Shown: positions 25,757-34,767, numbered from the stretch's first letter. The stretch is 64,000 nucleotides of DNA from Bog-756 sp963734395 (GCA_963734395.1 CAVTGY010000007.1:620001-684000); one strand, 5' to 3'. Made by a program: numbers and translations. Notes: a model not told the origin generated them from the letters alone.

Positions 25757-26190
25757 CTCCGGGGGATGCGCCGCCGGGCGAGGGGAGCGTGGTCAGGGTG
25801 ACTCCGTCTCTTCTCATTCCCATTTCCGAACTCCAGTTCCGGTTCAGTCCCAGCGGCGGCCCCGGCGGCCAGCACGCCAACAAGGTCAGCACCCGGGTGG
25901 AGTTGCGCTTCGATGTAGTCGGGTCCCCGACCCTCGGTCCTCGGCAACGGGCCCGATTGCTCGATCGCCTGGGGCCGGAGGTCCGGGTGGTGGCGGACGA
26001 CGAGCGGTCCCAGGTCCGCAACCGCGCCGCTGCCGTCGAGCGCTTCCGTTCACGGGTGGCCGACGCCCTCCATGTCGACAAGCCCCGACGCCCGACCCGA
26101 CCGTCCCGGGGGGCGAAGGAACGAAGACTGGCCGACAAGCGCCAGCAATCCGAGCGCAAGCGAAACCGGCGACCGGACCTCGAAGACTGA
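25753..26190 (+). CDS. arfB: ArfB-like peptidyl-tRNA hydrolase (ribosome rescue)
   Basis: Ribosome-rescue factor of the ArfB/YaeJ type, 145 aa. It carries the class-I release-factor catalytic loop GGPGGQHANKVSTRVELRFD, of which GGQ drives peptidyl-tRNA hydrolysis, and a long basic C-terminal tail (KPRRPTRPSRGAKERRLADK onward) that in ArfB enters the empty mRNA channel. It lacks the codon-recognition domain of RF1/RF2, as expected for ArfB. ATG 25753 overlaps the FAH stop, so it is translationally coupled. N-terminal extension of about 16 residues before ISELQFRFSPSGG is slightly longer than usual. Confidence 0.88.
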   Translation: MTPGDAPPGEGSVVRVTPSLLIPISELQFRFSPSGGPGGQHANKVSTRVELRFDVVGSPTLGPRQRARLLDRLGPEVRVVADDERSQVRNRAAAVERFRSRVADALHVDKPRRPTRPSRGAKERRLADKRQQSERKRNRRPDLED

Positions 26191-26193
26191 GCC

Positions 26194-27049
26194 TCACCCC
26201 ACCAAGCGGTCGGATCGGCCGGGCTGAGCCCACACCTCGTCGAGGAAGTTGCCGATCTGTTTGGTCAGACGCTCGGGATGCACCCGAAGTTCGAGAATGG
26301 AGGAGGCCTGCACCAGGCGGGCGTCGGGAAGCCGTCGGGCCAGCTGCTCGGCATCGTGGAACGGATGGATCCGGTCGACACGGTGGCCGATGACAAGGGC
26401 CGGTACGTCCATGGCCGAACGCTGGTCGACGGTGGGGGTGATGGGACCGGCCAGCAGCCCGTGGAGCACCGCGGCCGTCTCCTTTGGATCGTTGGACAGC
26501 GAGTTCATGGTGCTGTCGATCACGCCGACGCCGGTACGGGGGAGGCGTCGGAGCAGGGAGGCCGCACGGCGGACCAGGGGAGCGGCAAAGTGGACGGCCA
26601 ACAGCATGGGAACGAAGGTCATCGCCGCGGCCGGCACCGCCCACTCCAGCACCGGCATCTCGATGACCAGTCCCTTCACCCGGTCGGGGGCCTGGGTGGC
26701 CACCATCAGGCTCACATTCGCGCCCAACGAGACACCACCGATGACTGCCGCATCGATCCCGAGATGATCGAGCAGCGCCACCACGTGGTGGGCGTAGGTG
26801 TCCATCCGGTGCACCGATGCCCGCTTCGGCTTGTCGGACCGCCCGTGGCCGGGCAGATCCAGCAGGATCACCCGGTGGCCGGTAGCGGCCAGGTCGGCCG
26901 CCAGCCGACGGTTCAGGTTCGAGTCCATGAATATTGCGTGCATGAACAACAGGATGCCGCGGACCGTGACCGTGGATCTCGTAGTACAGCTGCACACCTT
27001 CTGATTCGAAGGTGCCGACCTCGAATGGCTCAGCCCCGTGTGATGTCAT
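26194..27049 (-). CDS. Alpha/beta-hydrolase (one frameshift)
   Basis: Alpha/beta-hydrolase of about 284 aa after correction. N-terminus MTSHGAEPFEVGTFESEGVQ from ATG 27049 is followed by one extra base near 26960; the remaining frame begins GILLFMHAIFMDSNLNRRLA. Core motifs: LLDLPGHGRSDKP, nucleophile elbow GGVSLGANVS (Ser), and a late Asp in VIGHRVDRIHPF. Closest in layout to haloperoxidase/esterase-like members. The ATG lies 19 bases inside the nitrilase 3' end, so both may be co-transcribed; a TACCGT box seven bases upstream could also serve. The substrate is unknown. Confidence 0.8.
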
Positions 27050-27913
27050 CAGGCCAACGGTACACGTCAGGACGGCGATTAGCCAGGACCGGCAGGTCAG
27101 ACCGTATCTTTTGCTGAAGAGACCAATCGAGATCGGCGATGACCACGCCCGGGTCGGGTTCGGTCCGCTCCGCGATCACCGTTCCCCACGGGTCCACGAT
27201 CATCGAGTGGCCGTAGCAGGCCGGCATCCCCGGGGGGAGCTCGCCCACCTGGCCCGCGCCGATGACGAACACCTGGTTCTCCGTCGCCCGGGCCCGGAGG
27301 AGCAGCTCCCAGTGGGCGGCACCGGTCCGCGCCGTGAATGCGGCGGGAACCGCCATCACCGTTGCTCCGAGCATGGTCATGATCCGGTACATCTCGGGGA
27401 AGCGGAGGTCGTAGCAGAGGGAGAGCCCCACCATCGGTGGAGGCACGCCGTCGCCGAGATAGGTGTGGGCCGGCCCACCCAGGGTGCTCACACACAGTTG
27501 GTCCCCGGCGGTGATCGTCGCCGATTCGTGGAAGCCTTTCCCTCCAGGCTCACATCGAAGAGATGGATCTTGCGGTAGATCGCTTCGATCGATCCGGACG
27601 GTCCGATCAGACAGCTGGTGTTGAACAGCTGTCGCCCCGGGCCCGAGCTCGACGGAGTGTCCTCGGGGAAACTGCCGGCCAACAGTCGGATCCCCTTCCG
27701 CTCGGCCAGGTCCGAGGCCCATGACACCGTCGGTCCCCCCATCGGTTCGGCGTGGCGGCGCAGGAAATCGGGATCACCGGCAACCGAGAAGTATTCGGGG
27801 AGGACCACCATCGCAGCTCCGGCGCCGACGGCTTCACCCACCAGCTGGGCGGCGGCCTCGAGGTTGCGGTTCCGGTCCGGTCCCGCAGTCGTTTGCACCG
27901 CCGCGACGCGCAT
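27030..27913 (-). CDS. Carbon-nitrogen hydrolase (nitrilase superfamily, one frameshift)
   Basis: Nitrilase-superfamily amidase of 294 aa after correction, resembling omega-amidase/NIT2-type enzymes. The catalytic triad is visible: Glu in MVVLPEYFSV, Lys in IYRKIHLFDV, and Cys in VGLSLCYDLRFPEMYR. One base is missing near 27535, between VSLEGK and GFHESATITAGDQL. The C-terminal WELLLRARATENQVFVIGAG and CYGHSMIVDPWG are family blocks. ATG 27913 begins MRVAAVQTTAGPDRNRNLEA and has a TACCCT box exactly six bases upstream. Divergent from the alpha/beta-hydrolase at 28003. Confidence 0.87.
27057..27062 (-). promoter_or_regulatory. Possible leaderless-type -10 box inside the nitrilase gene
   Basis: Reverse-strand TACCGT then seven bases then ATG 27049. 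It lies inside the 3' part of the nitrilase reading frame, so it is weaker evidence than the intergenic boxes. Confidence 0.25.
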
Positions 27914-27919
27914 GACAAA

Positions 27920-27925
27920 AGGGTA
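27920..27925 (-). promoter_or_regulatory. Leaderless-type -10 box for the nitrilase gene
   Basis: Reverse-strand TACCCT, six bases, ATG 27913. No ribosome site is present. Confidence 0.45.
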
Positions 27926-28002
27926 GACCTGACTTCGGGCAAGATAACCAAGGTCACCGGGTGGTGCGCCCGCTCGCCCGGTACCCAAGAGAAACGAGTG
28001 TC

Positions 28003-29298
28003 GTGTCGTTCGAAGACTCCGACGTCGTCCGAAGTGCGATCCGGGTGGAGGGATTCCGGGACGACGAGTTCAACTACCAACTGATTCGAGCCCTCGGCGT
28101 CGCCGACTACGGGGGTTCGACGGTGGGGGAGTGCCTGAGCGTGGCGGCGGAGATCGCCGACGGCAGTCCACAGAGCTGGGCTTCTGCATTTGAACACCTG
28201 GCGCACCGGGTCGAGGAGAGGGCAAGGTCGAGCCTCGACGCGGGCCATCGGGTGAGCGGACGGGATCACCTGCTGCGGGCCTCCACCTACTACCGAACTG
28301 CCGAGTACTACGCCGACGGGGTGTCCGGCAGCTCGGTTCGGATGGGCGAGCGCAGCCAGGCCTGTTTCGCCGAGGGCGCCTCACTTCTGGATCCACCGGT
28401 CGAACTGATCGAGGTGCCATTCGAGGACGGAGCGCTTCCGGGCTACCTGGTGCGCCCTGCAGCAGACGCCGATTCCGAGCGTGGGCCACGCCGTCCCACG
28501 TTGGTCGGAGTGGGTGGGTTCGATTCGAGCGCCGAGGAGCTCTACTTCAACCTGGGTGCGCCCGGAGCAGAGCGCGGGTGGAACGTGTTCGTCTTCGACG
28601 GTCCCGGCCAGCCCGGATGCATGCGCGGTAATCCGGGTATGACTTTCCGGCCCGACTACGAGGTTCCCATCGCAGCGGTGGTCGACCATCTGTTCGGTCG
28701 TTCCGACGTCGATCCTGATCGGCTGGCCCTCGCGGGCCAGAGTTTCGGCTCCTACTTTGCCGCCCGTAGTGCCGCCACCGACCGCCGAGTGCGGGCGCTG
28801 GTCGCCAATCCGCCGATCGTCGATATGAGCCGGTACATGGAGGCATGGGTGGGACCCGAGGTGTACCGAATGGCTCGGGACGTCCGACCCGAGGACGTGA
28901 TCGGCGTTCCCGAGGATCTGATGCCCCGCCAGATGCAATGGGGGATCGCCGCGATCTGCCACCGCTTCGGCGTTGCCTCGTTCCACGCATGGCGCGACGC
29001 CATGAACACCTACCGGCTCGACGGGTTGACGTCATCGGTGCGCTGCCCCACGCTGGCCCTGATGGGCGACCGTGAAGGAGTCGAGCCCCGGGCGCAGTTC
29101 GATGCCTTCGTCGACCAGGTCTCCGGTCCGGTGACCCCGGTACTCTTCACCTCCGAGGACGGCGCCTCGACCCATTGCCAGGCGGACAACATCCGTCTGT
29201 CGGCTCAGGTGACCTTCGACTGGCTGGACGATCAGTTCACCACGGCGCCTCGCACGACCCGACCGGCACCGACACCGGGGGCGCCGGTCAAGGGTTGA
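28003..29298 (+). CDS. FrsA/DHPON-hydrolase-like alpha/beta-hydrolase
   Basis: Alpha/beta-hydrolase of about 431 aa with a large helical N-terminal cap, as in 2,6-dihydropseudooxynicotine hydrolase and FrsA-like proteins. The N-terminal domain contains HRVSGRDHLLRASTYYRTAE, characteristic of this group. The core has the oxyanion/beta region VGVGGFDSSAEELYF, FVFDGPGQPG, nucleophile elbow LAGQSFGSYFA (Ser), Asp in LALMGDREGVEP and His near GASTHCQADN. Members cleave C-C or ester bonds. GTG 28003 is chosen; GTG 27961 would add 14 residues. Divergent from the nitrilase. Confidence 0.82.
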   Translation: MSFEDSDVVRSAIRVEGFRDDEFNYQLIRALGVADYGGSTVGECLSVAAEIADGSPQSWASAFEHLAHRVEERARSSLDAGHRVSGRDHLLRASTYYRTAEYYADGVSGSSVRMGERSQACFAEGASLLDPPVELIEVPFEDGALPGYLVRPAADADSERGPRRPTLVGVGGFDSSAEELYFNLGAPGAERGWNVFVFDGPGQPGCMRGNPGMTFRPDYEVPIAAVVDHLFGRSDVDPDRLALAGQSFGSYFAARSAATDRRVRALVANPPIVDMSRYMEAWVGPEVYRMARDVRPEDVIGVPEDLMPRQMQWGIAAICHRFGVASFHAWRDAMNTYRLDGLTSSVRCPTLALMGDREGVEPRAQFDAFVDQVSGPVTPVLFTSEDGASTHCQADNIRLSAQVTFDWLDDQFTTAPRTTRPAPTPGAPVKG

Positions 29299-29339
29299 TG
29301 TTCCACGAGCCCTGGCCATCTACTTTTGGAAAATTGGGC

Positions 29340-29398
29340 AAATTATCGGCTGTAGACGATGACTGAGGACGACCACTATCGTCTATAAACGATAATTT
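29340..29398. terminator. Large imperfect hairpin between convergent genes
   Basis: AAATTATCGGCTGTAGACGA(T) at 29340-29360 pairs with ATCGTCTATAAACGATAATT(T) at 29378-29398, a stem of about 21 pairs with two mismatches and a 17-base loop. It sits between the convergent hydrolase (ends 29298) and surE (ends 29472), in a notably AT-rich 170-base gap. On the reverse strand a T-rich run follows, so it may be a terminator; the palindromic 19-mers could alternatively be regulator sites. Confidence 0.5.
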
Positions 29399-29471
29399 GG
29401 CCAGTTTCAAAAAAACAAACAACCCCGGGAACTGTGAAACAACCGTCAGAAACGGTCACCGGTCAAGCGGG

Positions 29472-30347
29472 TCAAGAGCCGGCCATTGTTCCAAGATCGG
29501 GTGCCCCGTACGTCGAAAGGGCGATGGCCAGAGAATCACGGCCCGTAGCCGAGACATCCTCATGGACTCCCATCAGGGGGGTGACCGTCGCCCATCCTTC
29601 GGCGAGGAGCGCAGCGTCGGAGTCGGGGTCCAGCTCGGCCCGCTCAGCTGCCCGGTCGGAACCCTCGCCCTTTCCCCGCAGGGTAAGCGTGATGGCCCTC
29701 GATGTCTTGTCGACGGGCGTGCCCGCCACTGGTTCGACAGTGTGCTCGGGTCGTACGGTCCGGATCAATCCAACGGTACCCAGAGCGCCGTGGCGGAGCC
29801 CCCGAAGCAAGGGCGGCGCAACCGCCGGCACGTTGAGGCTGAGAACGGTGGCGGTTGGCAGATCCTGCATGACTGGAACCAGTCCGACCGCCAGCGACAC
29901 CGGGGTCTCCCACGGAACCGGGTCCTCTCCCCACGCGATGCTGACGGCGAGACCGCGAATTCGGAACTGCGCGGCGGTCAGCGTGGCTCCGACCGTACCC
30001 GAGTGGAGCGCGGACCGCCCCGCATTGATGCCGTGGTTGATCCCGGAAACCACCAGGTCCGGTCGAGGACCGAATCCCTCGATGCAGGCCAGAATCACCG
30101 CAAGTGCAGGCGGACCCTCGATTCCGTACGTGGCGACATGAGAAAGCCCGGGGATCTCGACCGTCTGGTAGGGAATCGACTCTCGTTCATAGACCGGTCC
30201 CACCGCGGCGCCGGCCCCGCTGTGATCGACCAGGGGAGCGACCACCACCAGCTCGTGCTGGTCCCCGAATGCCGCGCCCAGACCACGAGCCAATGCCGCG
30301 ATACCGGGGGCAAAGACGCCATCGTCATTGGTCACAAGGATGCGCAT
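29472..30347 (-). CDS. surE: SurE 5'/3'-nucleotidase
   Basis: SurE-type survival protein/nucleoside-monophosphate phosphatase of 291 aa. The metal site MRILVTNDDGVFAPG supplies the paired Asp residues; VVVAPLVDHSGAGAAVG and LVVSGINHGINAGRSALHSG are the other conserved metal and phosphate loops (Asn in SGIN). The middle residues GTVGATLTAAQFRIRGLAVS are typical. The C-terminal third is more divergent and longer than in the 250-aa E. coli form. It is divergent from the aldose-epimerase gene. The physiological substrate in this host is not evident. Confidence 0.92.
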   Translation of the reverse strand: MRILVTNDDGVFAPGIAALARGLGAAFGDQHELVVVAPLVDHSGAGAAVGPVYERESIPYQTVEIPGLSHVATYGIEGPPALAVILACIEGFGPRPDLVVSGINHGINAGRSALHSGTVGATLTAAQFRIRGLAVSIAWGEDPVPWETPVSLAVGLVPVMQDLPTATVLSLNVPAVAPPLLRGLRHGALGTVGLIRTVRPEHTVEPVAGTPVDKTSRAITLTLRGKGEGSDRAAERAELDPDSDAALLAEGWATVTPLMGVHEDVSATGRDSLAIALSTYGAPDLGTMAGS

Positions 30348-30503
30348 GCGAGACGTTCCCCTCGGGTGGATCAGGGCCAGGGCGTGGCCGAGGTGTTGGG
30401 TTCACCGGATTTCCTGTCCGTCCGGCCGGTGTGGCCCTATCGCTTACCATACCGGTCGGCCCCGGCAGCCAATTGGCGCTGCCCGGCGGATCTTCAGACG
30501 ACC

Positions 30504-31457
30504 ATGACCACCCGACCACACGCCGAAGACAATCGGCCAGCGGAGACCACAACTGCCACCGGTGACCAGTGGGTGATCGGTCATGGCCACCAGCGGGCCG
30601 TGATCGCAGAAATCGGGGCCACCCTCCGATCCTTCACCATTGACGACCGGGCGGTGATCGACGGATTCGGATCCGATGAATGGAGCCAAGGCGGCCGGGG
30701 CCAGGTGCTTGCCCCATGGCCCAATCGGCTGGGTGACGGCCGCTACTCCTTCGAGGGTGTCGACGGTCAGGCTCCTTTGAATGAGCTGCCCGGCAACAAC
30801 GCGATCCACGGCTTGGTCCGGTGGCTGCCTTGGCGCATGGTTGGTCGAGCACAGAACCAGGTGACCATGGCAGTGGAGTTGCGCCCATCGCCGGCCTATC
30901 CGTTCGCACTGCGGCTGACCATCGAGTACCGATTGGGACGGGACGGCCTGACCGTCGTCACTGAAGCCGAAAATTTCGGGCCGACCGATCTACCGTTCGG
31001 CCTTGGTTTCCATCCGTATCTGACGGTGGGAACACCCACCGTCGACCAGATCCGACTGACGCTACCCGCTGAGCATCGGCTGGTGAGCGACGAGCGCGGG
31101 CTGCCGGTGGGACGAGTTCCTGTTGCGGGGACCGAGTTCGATTTCAATGAGGGCCGGCTCATCGGTGTGACCAAGTTGGACACCGCATTTACGGGCTTGA
31201 GACGCGACGCCGATGGCAGGGCTCGCGTTCTACTCGACCATCTCGACGGGTTGGCGGGCACAACCCTGTGGACCGACGATCGGTTTCCCTACGTGATGGT
31301 CTATACCGGTGACACGTTGGATGCCGACAAACGTCGGACTTCGGTGGCGGTGGAGCCGATGAGCTGTCCCCCTGACGCCTTCCGCTCGGGCATCGATCTG
31401 ACTGCGCTACGACCCAGCGGGCGTTGGACCGGCGCGTGGGGGATCACCCCTCGATGA
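30504..31457 (+). CDS. Aldose 1-epimerase family protein
   Basis: Galactose-mutarotase-like protein of 317 aa from ATG 30504. It contains VLAPWPNRLGDGRYSFEG (substrate Arg/Asn block), NAIHGLVRWLPWR with the first catalytic His, FGLGFHPYLTVGTPT with the second catalytic His, and VMVYTGDTLDADKRR plus SVAVEPMSCPPDAFRSG with the catalytic Glu. All three catalytic elements are intact. It converts alpha and beta anomers of hexoses. An unstructured N-terminal 20 residues precede the fold. TACCAT at 30445-30450 may be part of a promoter in the gap before it. Confidence 0.9.
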   Translation: MTTRPHAEDNRPAETTTATGDQWVIGHGHQRAVIAEIGATLRSFTIDDRAVIDGFGSDEWSQGGRGQVLAPWPNRLGDGRYSFEGVDGQAPLNELPGNNAIHGLVRWLPWRMVGRAQNQVTMAVELRPSPAYPFALRLTIEYRLGRDGLTVVTEAENFGPTDLPFGLGFHPYLTVGTPTVDQIRLTLPAEHRLVSDERGLPVGRVPVAGTEFDFNEGRLIGVTKLDTAFTGLRRDADGRARVLLDHLDGLAGTTLWTDDRFPYVMVYTGDTLDADKRRTSVAVEPMSCPPDAFRSGIDLTALRPSGRWTGAWGITPR

Positions 31458-31544
31458 GTGAATCTTCGGCTCGGCGTCAATGAGTTGCGCTGTCCGCTGG
31501 TGGATCACCTCCACCGAGCGGGTGGGAACTGGCAAACCTGGCGT

Positions 31545-32522
31545 CTAGTCCCGGCGTCGAACAAGGCGCTCGATGACCCGGTAGAGACGTACCGGTGGGC
31601 GTCTCTCGAGGTCTCTCAAACGCCGTTTCAGCCGGAGCTGTTCGGATTGGGCCTTCTCAAGTGCAGCAGAGCTGGCTTGTAATTGTTGCAGGCGTACGCC
31701 GGCGATTCGGCGCTCCTCCAGCAGAGGGCCTTCCCACCAACCGGTATCCGGAGGCGGGCTCGGCTCGAAACAAGCGTGGTTGCCGAGTTGCTCAGAGAGA
31801 TGTTTGTTGAGTGAGGCCAGACTGTCCGGGATGTTGGACAGTTCCTGATTTGTCCGAGGCCAACTGCGGTGTTGGAGGTCCGGCTTGATCGTCGCTGACG
31901 CTGATTCGATGTCGATATCACCACCGAGCTGGCCCCATTCGCCGAGGCTCTTGGCTATCGAGGCAAGGACGGTGCTGGGGTTCACTACTAAATCCTCATA
32001 CCGGCAGATATGAACCGGCAGACCTTCCAAGTCGACCATCGCGTTGCGATTGTACGCACCCCATAGAGCCAATCCGGTCAGAATCGGGAGGCCGTCCCGG
32101 AGGTGGAGGGACCATGCAACCTCGCTGGGGTCCCGGAAAATCATGACCGCGCAGCAGTGGTCGATGAGTGCCCGGCGCCAGAAGGGAAGTAATAGCGCGA
32201 TGCGTGGATCCTTCAAGACGAATTGATCGTTCCCCAGGGACGAAGTAACCAGATCGCGAGCCCTGCTCACATACGTGCCCATCTGGGCGTCGTTTATCCA
32301 GCCGTCTGGCTGGACCGGGGGGCTGTCCCACGACCCGCCTAAGTGTTCTAAGAGCTCGGTGTTCAGGTCCACGACGGATTCCAGCTCGAAATGCCCTTGG
32401 GGGTTGTCGAACGCAAGGGCCAATTGGTCCGAGGGATCGCCGGCGTTGAGGCCCATCGACGCAAGTGCACTAGCCAGTGCCGATGTTCCCGATCGACCCA
32501 TGCCGACAACGAGGACTCCCAT
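31545..32522 (-). CDS. Sulfotransferase-family protein
   Basis: PAPS-dependent sulfotransferase-like protein of 325 aa. The 5'-phosphosulfate loop is VVGMGRSGTSALASALASMG at the very N-terminus; the 3'-phosphate motif is VMIFRDPSEVAWSLHLRDG. A C-terminal coiled region (LEKAQSEQLRLKRRLRDLE) is basic. The codon use is visibly less GC-biased than in adjacent genes, suggesting horizontal transfer. Such enzymes modify surface polysaccharides or lipids. The acceptor is unknown. TATAGT seven bases before ATG 32522 could be a leaderless promoter. The 87-base gap on its 3' side shows nothing recognisable. Confidence 0.82.
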   Translation of the reverse strand: MGVLVVGMGRSGTSALASALASMGLNAGDPSDQLALAFDNPQGHFELESVVDLNTELLEHLGGSWDSPPVQPDGWINDAQMGTYVSRARDLVTSSLGNDQFVLKDPRIALLLPFWRRALIDHCCAVMIFRDPSEVAWSLHLRDGLPILTGLALWGAYNRNAMVDLEGLPVHICRYEDLVVNPSTVLASIAKSLGEWGQLGGDIDIESASATIKPDLQHRSWPRTNQELSNIPDSLASLNKHLSEQLGNHACFEPSPPPDTGWWEGPLLEERRIAGVRLQQLQASSAALEKAQSEQLRLKRRLRDLERRPPVRLYRVIERLVRRRD

Positions 32523-32529
32523 CCCTGGG

Positions 32530-32535
32530 ACTATA
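32530..32535 (-). promoter_or_regulatory. Leaderless-type -10 box for the sulfotransferase gene
   Basis: Reverse-strand TATAGT then seven bases then ATG 32522, with no separate ribosome site. Confidence 0.4.
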
Positions 32536-32564
32536 AGCCCCTGGATCGGCCCTGGTACTCGCGC

Positions 32565-33140
32565 TCAGCAGTGGACAGTACCGTTGGCCACGATCGGCGA
32601 TTTTGATTTGGTGTTTGAGGGGAGCAGCGTGGCGAAGACCGCTCCCTTTGCTACCGCGACCGTGCCTGTATTGGAGAGCGATCCGGTACCGCTCCAGAAG
32701 AGGGGTTGGGCGTTGCCGACCGCCACCTTGGCTTTGCCGTCCTCGATCAACGACAAGCGAACCTGACTGCCGTTGGTGCTGTTCCCGGTCAACACGATGT
32801 GGGTGACTCGCCCCAACTCGGTGCAATGCTGCAAGCTGAGCTTGGCGGTGACTCCGCCACTCAGCGTGATTGCCGTTGGGCTCCCCTTCCCGGTGGTCTT
32901 AGAAGTCGTGGTCGTCGATGCGGCCTTAGAAGTAGTGGTCGTCGATGCCGTCTTGGAAGTAGTGGTCGTCGATGCAGCAACCCTGGAAGTCGTGGTCGTC
33001 GACGCCGCCCTGGACGTCGTGGTGGTGGACGCGGCCCTGGACCTCGTGGTCGTCGGAGTCGCGGTTGAGCTGCTACAGGCCGTCGCCAGCAGTCCCAACA
33101 ATCCAATCGGCACTACGAACAAGCTCAGCGATGCTTTCAT
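32565..33140 (-). CDS. Thr-rich-repeat lipoprotein
   Basis: Protein of 191 aa with a signal peptide and lipobox, MKASLSLFVVPIGLLGLLAT then ACS (Cys about residue 22). A low-complexity linker follows, with about six copies of a unit like AASTTTTSR/K (32870-33070). The C-terminal globular part (ITLSGGVTAKLSLQHC, VTHIVLTGNSTNGSQVRLSL) resembles a DUF-type beta-sandwich domain of unknown function with two Cys residues. Start ATG 33140 is chosen because it begins the signal peptide and has TAGCGT seven bases upstream. The linker probably spans the cell wall. Gene base composition is less GC-rich than average here. Confidence 0.7.
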   Translation of the reverse strand: MKASLSLFVVPIGLLGLLATACSSSTATPTTTRSRAASTTTTSRAASTTTTSRVAASTTTTSKTASTTTTSKAASTTTTSKTTGKGSPTAITLSGGVTAKLSLQHCTELGRVTHIVLTGNSTNGSQVRLSLIEDGKAKVAVGNAQPLFWSGTGSLSNTGTVAVAKGAVFATLLPSNTKSKSPIVANGTVHC

Positions 33141-33147
33141 CCGGTCA

Positions 33148-33153
33148 ACGCTA
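33148..33153 (-). promoter_or_regulatory. Leaderless-type -10 box for the Thr-rich lipoprotein gene
   Basis: Reverse-strand TAGCGT then seven bases then ATG 33140. The remaining gap to 33368 shows no gene. Confidence 0.35.
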
Positions 33154-33368
33154 GCTCTCAAGCAGAACGTGTAAATGTTGACCAAGAACAGATATTGCCT
33201 TTCCGGGCCGCAAGATGGTTGGGAGCCAATACAAAACGACGGAACTCGACTAATGAGCTGCGTCAAGTCATCAGATGTGAACTCCGAACCGGCCGATGTC
33301 GTTTCCGCGATCTAGTCCTTTGGAGGTCGCGAACACCAGTCACGGCTGGCAAGGCTGGTGTTGGCGGC

Positions 33369-34724
33369 TCAGTCGATCGACCCCTCCCCCTTGACCTTCG
33401 CGCCGATGTCCATCATCTCTTTCTCGTGTCTGGCCACATCGGCAAACTGCTCCTTGTCTTCCTCTGCGTAGTGCTTGTCGGCCGCGGTCGACTCCTCTTC
33501 TGTGGCTGGACGGTCCGCAGTGTGCTTGTGCTGGATCCGGTCCACCCGATTCGTGGCATCGTCGGGCTCGGTGTGTCCGTCCATCGTTGCGCTTTCTGGG
33601 TCACTCAGTTTCGTCGACTGTCCGGATCGGTCGGTCTCGTTCGGCTGACATACCCAGTCGCCGTCGTCGGCAAACGCGGCTGGACGGGCGGCCGCCGAGA
33701 GCCGCCACGTGCCGTCGGGCTCCAGGGACCGTTGGCCGGCGAGGGCATCGAGCCACACCTGGCGCTGGCTCGCCTCGCCGAATCCCTCGCTCTTCCGCGG
33801 GTTCGGCCGACTGAGGTTCTGATCGATGATGGCGAGTAGAACACGGTCATCGGCTTCGGTCGGATCACTGCCCCCCAGCCCTCGTGGCCACAAGTGGCGG
33901 GCGAGAACTGGGTTGACCTCGGCGCCGTAAAGGCTGATCTTGGCGACCAGGAACAAGAACGCCACCAGGCCGATGACGATCCCGAACTGCCCGTATGTCG
34001 CCGAACTGTTCCGGACCTGGTGCTGGACCAGCCCCGAACCGACGGTGATGAGTAACGAAAAGCCGGTGGCGGCGACACCGGCGCCGGAGAACAGGACGCC
34101 AAGGGGGATCACCGAGGGAGTTAGTGCGCGGAAAGCGGCCAGATAGAGAAGCACATTCACCACAACCATGGCCACCACGACCGCAATCCGGTCGAGCAGG
34201 TCGCGTCCAGTGGCCGTCGCCAGAGTGGCGAGGGCGGCGTTGCCCACGAACGCCGTGCCGATGATAGCCAACCCGGTCAGGCTGCGGGCCAGTCGTGCGA
34301 GGAAGCTCGGCACCTCGAGCCGAGGGATGTTCCAAACTCTCACCATGACCCGCTGGGCCGTTTGAGTGACGCCCTGCGCACCGTAGATCAGGCCGGCCAA
34401 GCCGATGGCCAGACCCAGCGTACTCCCATGTCCGATACTTCCCCCGTGTGCCGGATTGAACTGCGAGCCGACGACAGGGAACTCATGGAGCGTGGTCACA
34501 AGGGAATGGCCGACAGACGCGGCTCCGATGAAGCCCAGGACACTGATGGCTACCAAGAGCAGAGGATAGATGGCCACGAATCCGTACCAGCCCAGCGCCA
34601 CCACGAATTGGTTGAGGTCGTCTTCGCCGAATTTCTTGACGACGCCGTAGACAACGGCGATCGGCGGATGGGCGCTCTGCCACCGGGCGGTGGCGGTCAT
34701 CATCCGGTCGACGGCCTTGGTCAC
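33369..34724 (-). CDS. YihY/BrkB-family membrane protein
   Basis: Integral membrane protein of the YihY/BrkB (formerly ribonuclease BN-like) family, 451 aa from GTG 34724. The family signature FGEDDLNQFVVALGWYGFVA begins the membrane region, followed by six spans and IYGAQGVTQTAQRVMVRVWNIP and SSATYGQFGIVIGLVAFLFL. A long hydrophilic C-terminal tail (about residues 310-451), rich in Asp/Glu/Lys, is presumably cytoplasmic and unlike most members. An upstream frame continues to 34883, but it overlaps the small gene at 34768, so a start near 34724 is preferred. A role in envelope transport is likely; the substrate is unknown. Confidence 0.78.
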   Translation of the reverse strand: MTKAVDRMMTATARWQSAHPPIAVVYGVVKKFGEDDLNQFVVALGWYGFVAIYPLLLVAISVLGFIGAASVGHSLVTTLHEFPVVGSQFNPAHGGSIGHGSTLGLAIGLAGLIYGAQGVTQTAQRVMVRVWNIPRLEVPSFLARLARSLTGLAIIGTAFVGNAALATLATATGRDLLDRIAVVVAMVVVNVLLYLAAFRALTPSVIPLGVLFSGAGVAATGFSLLITVGSGLVQHQVRNSSATYGQFGIVIGLVAFLFLVAKISLYGAEVNPVLARHLWPRGLGGSDPTEADDRVLLAIIDQNLSRPNPRKSEGFGEASQRQVWLDALAGQRSLEPDGTWRLSAAARPAAFADDGDWVCQPNETDRSGQSTKLSDPESATMDGHTEPDDATNRVDRIQHKHTADRPATEEESTAADKHYAEEDKEQFADVARHEKEMMDIGAKVKGEGSID

Positions 34725-34767
34725 CGGGGTCCGCCCAGCCGTCGGACCCGCCTTCTTGATATTGGGC

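Noticed and set aside
29397..30504. Aldose-epimerase frame upstream of 30504
   Set aside because: It runs antisense to surE; homology begins at 30504.
32880..33060. Thr-rich repeats as a CRISPR-like array
   Set aside because: The repeats are in frame, encode TTTTS units and have no unique spacers.
33140..33266. Longer start of the Thr-rich lipoprotein at 33266
   Set aside because: The signal peptide begins at ATG 33140; the extra 42 residues have no coding signature.
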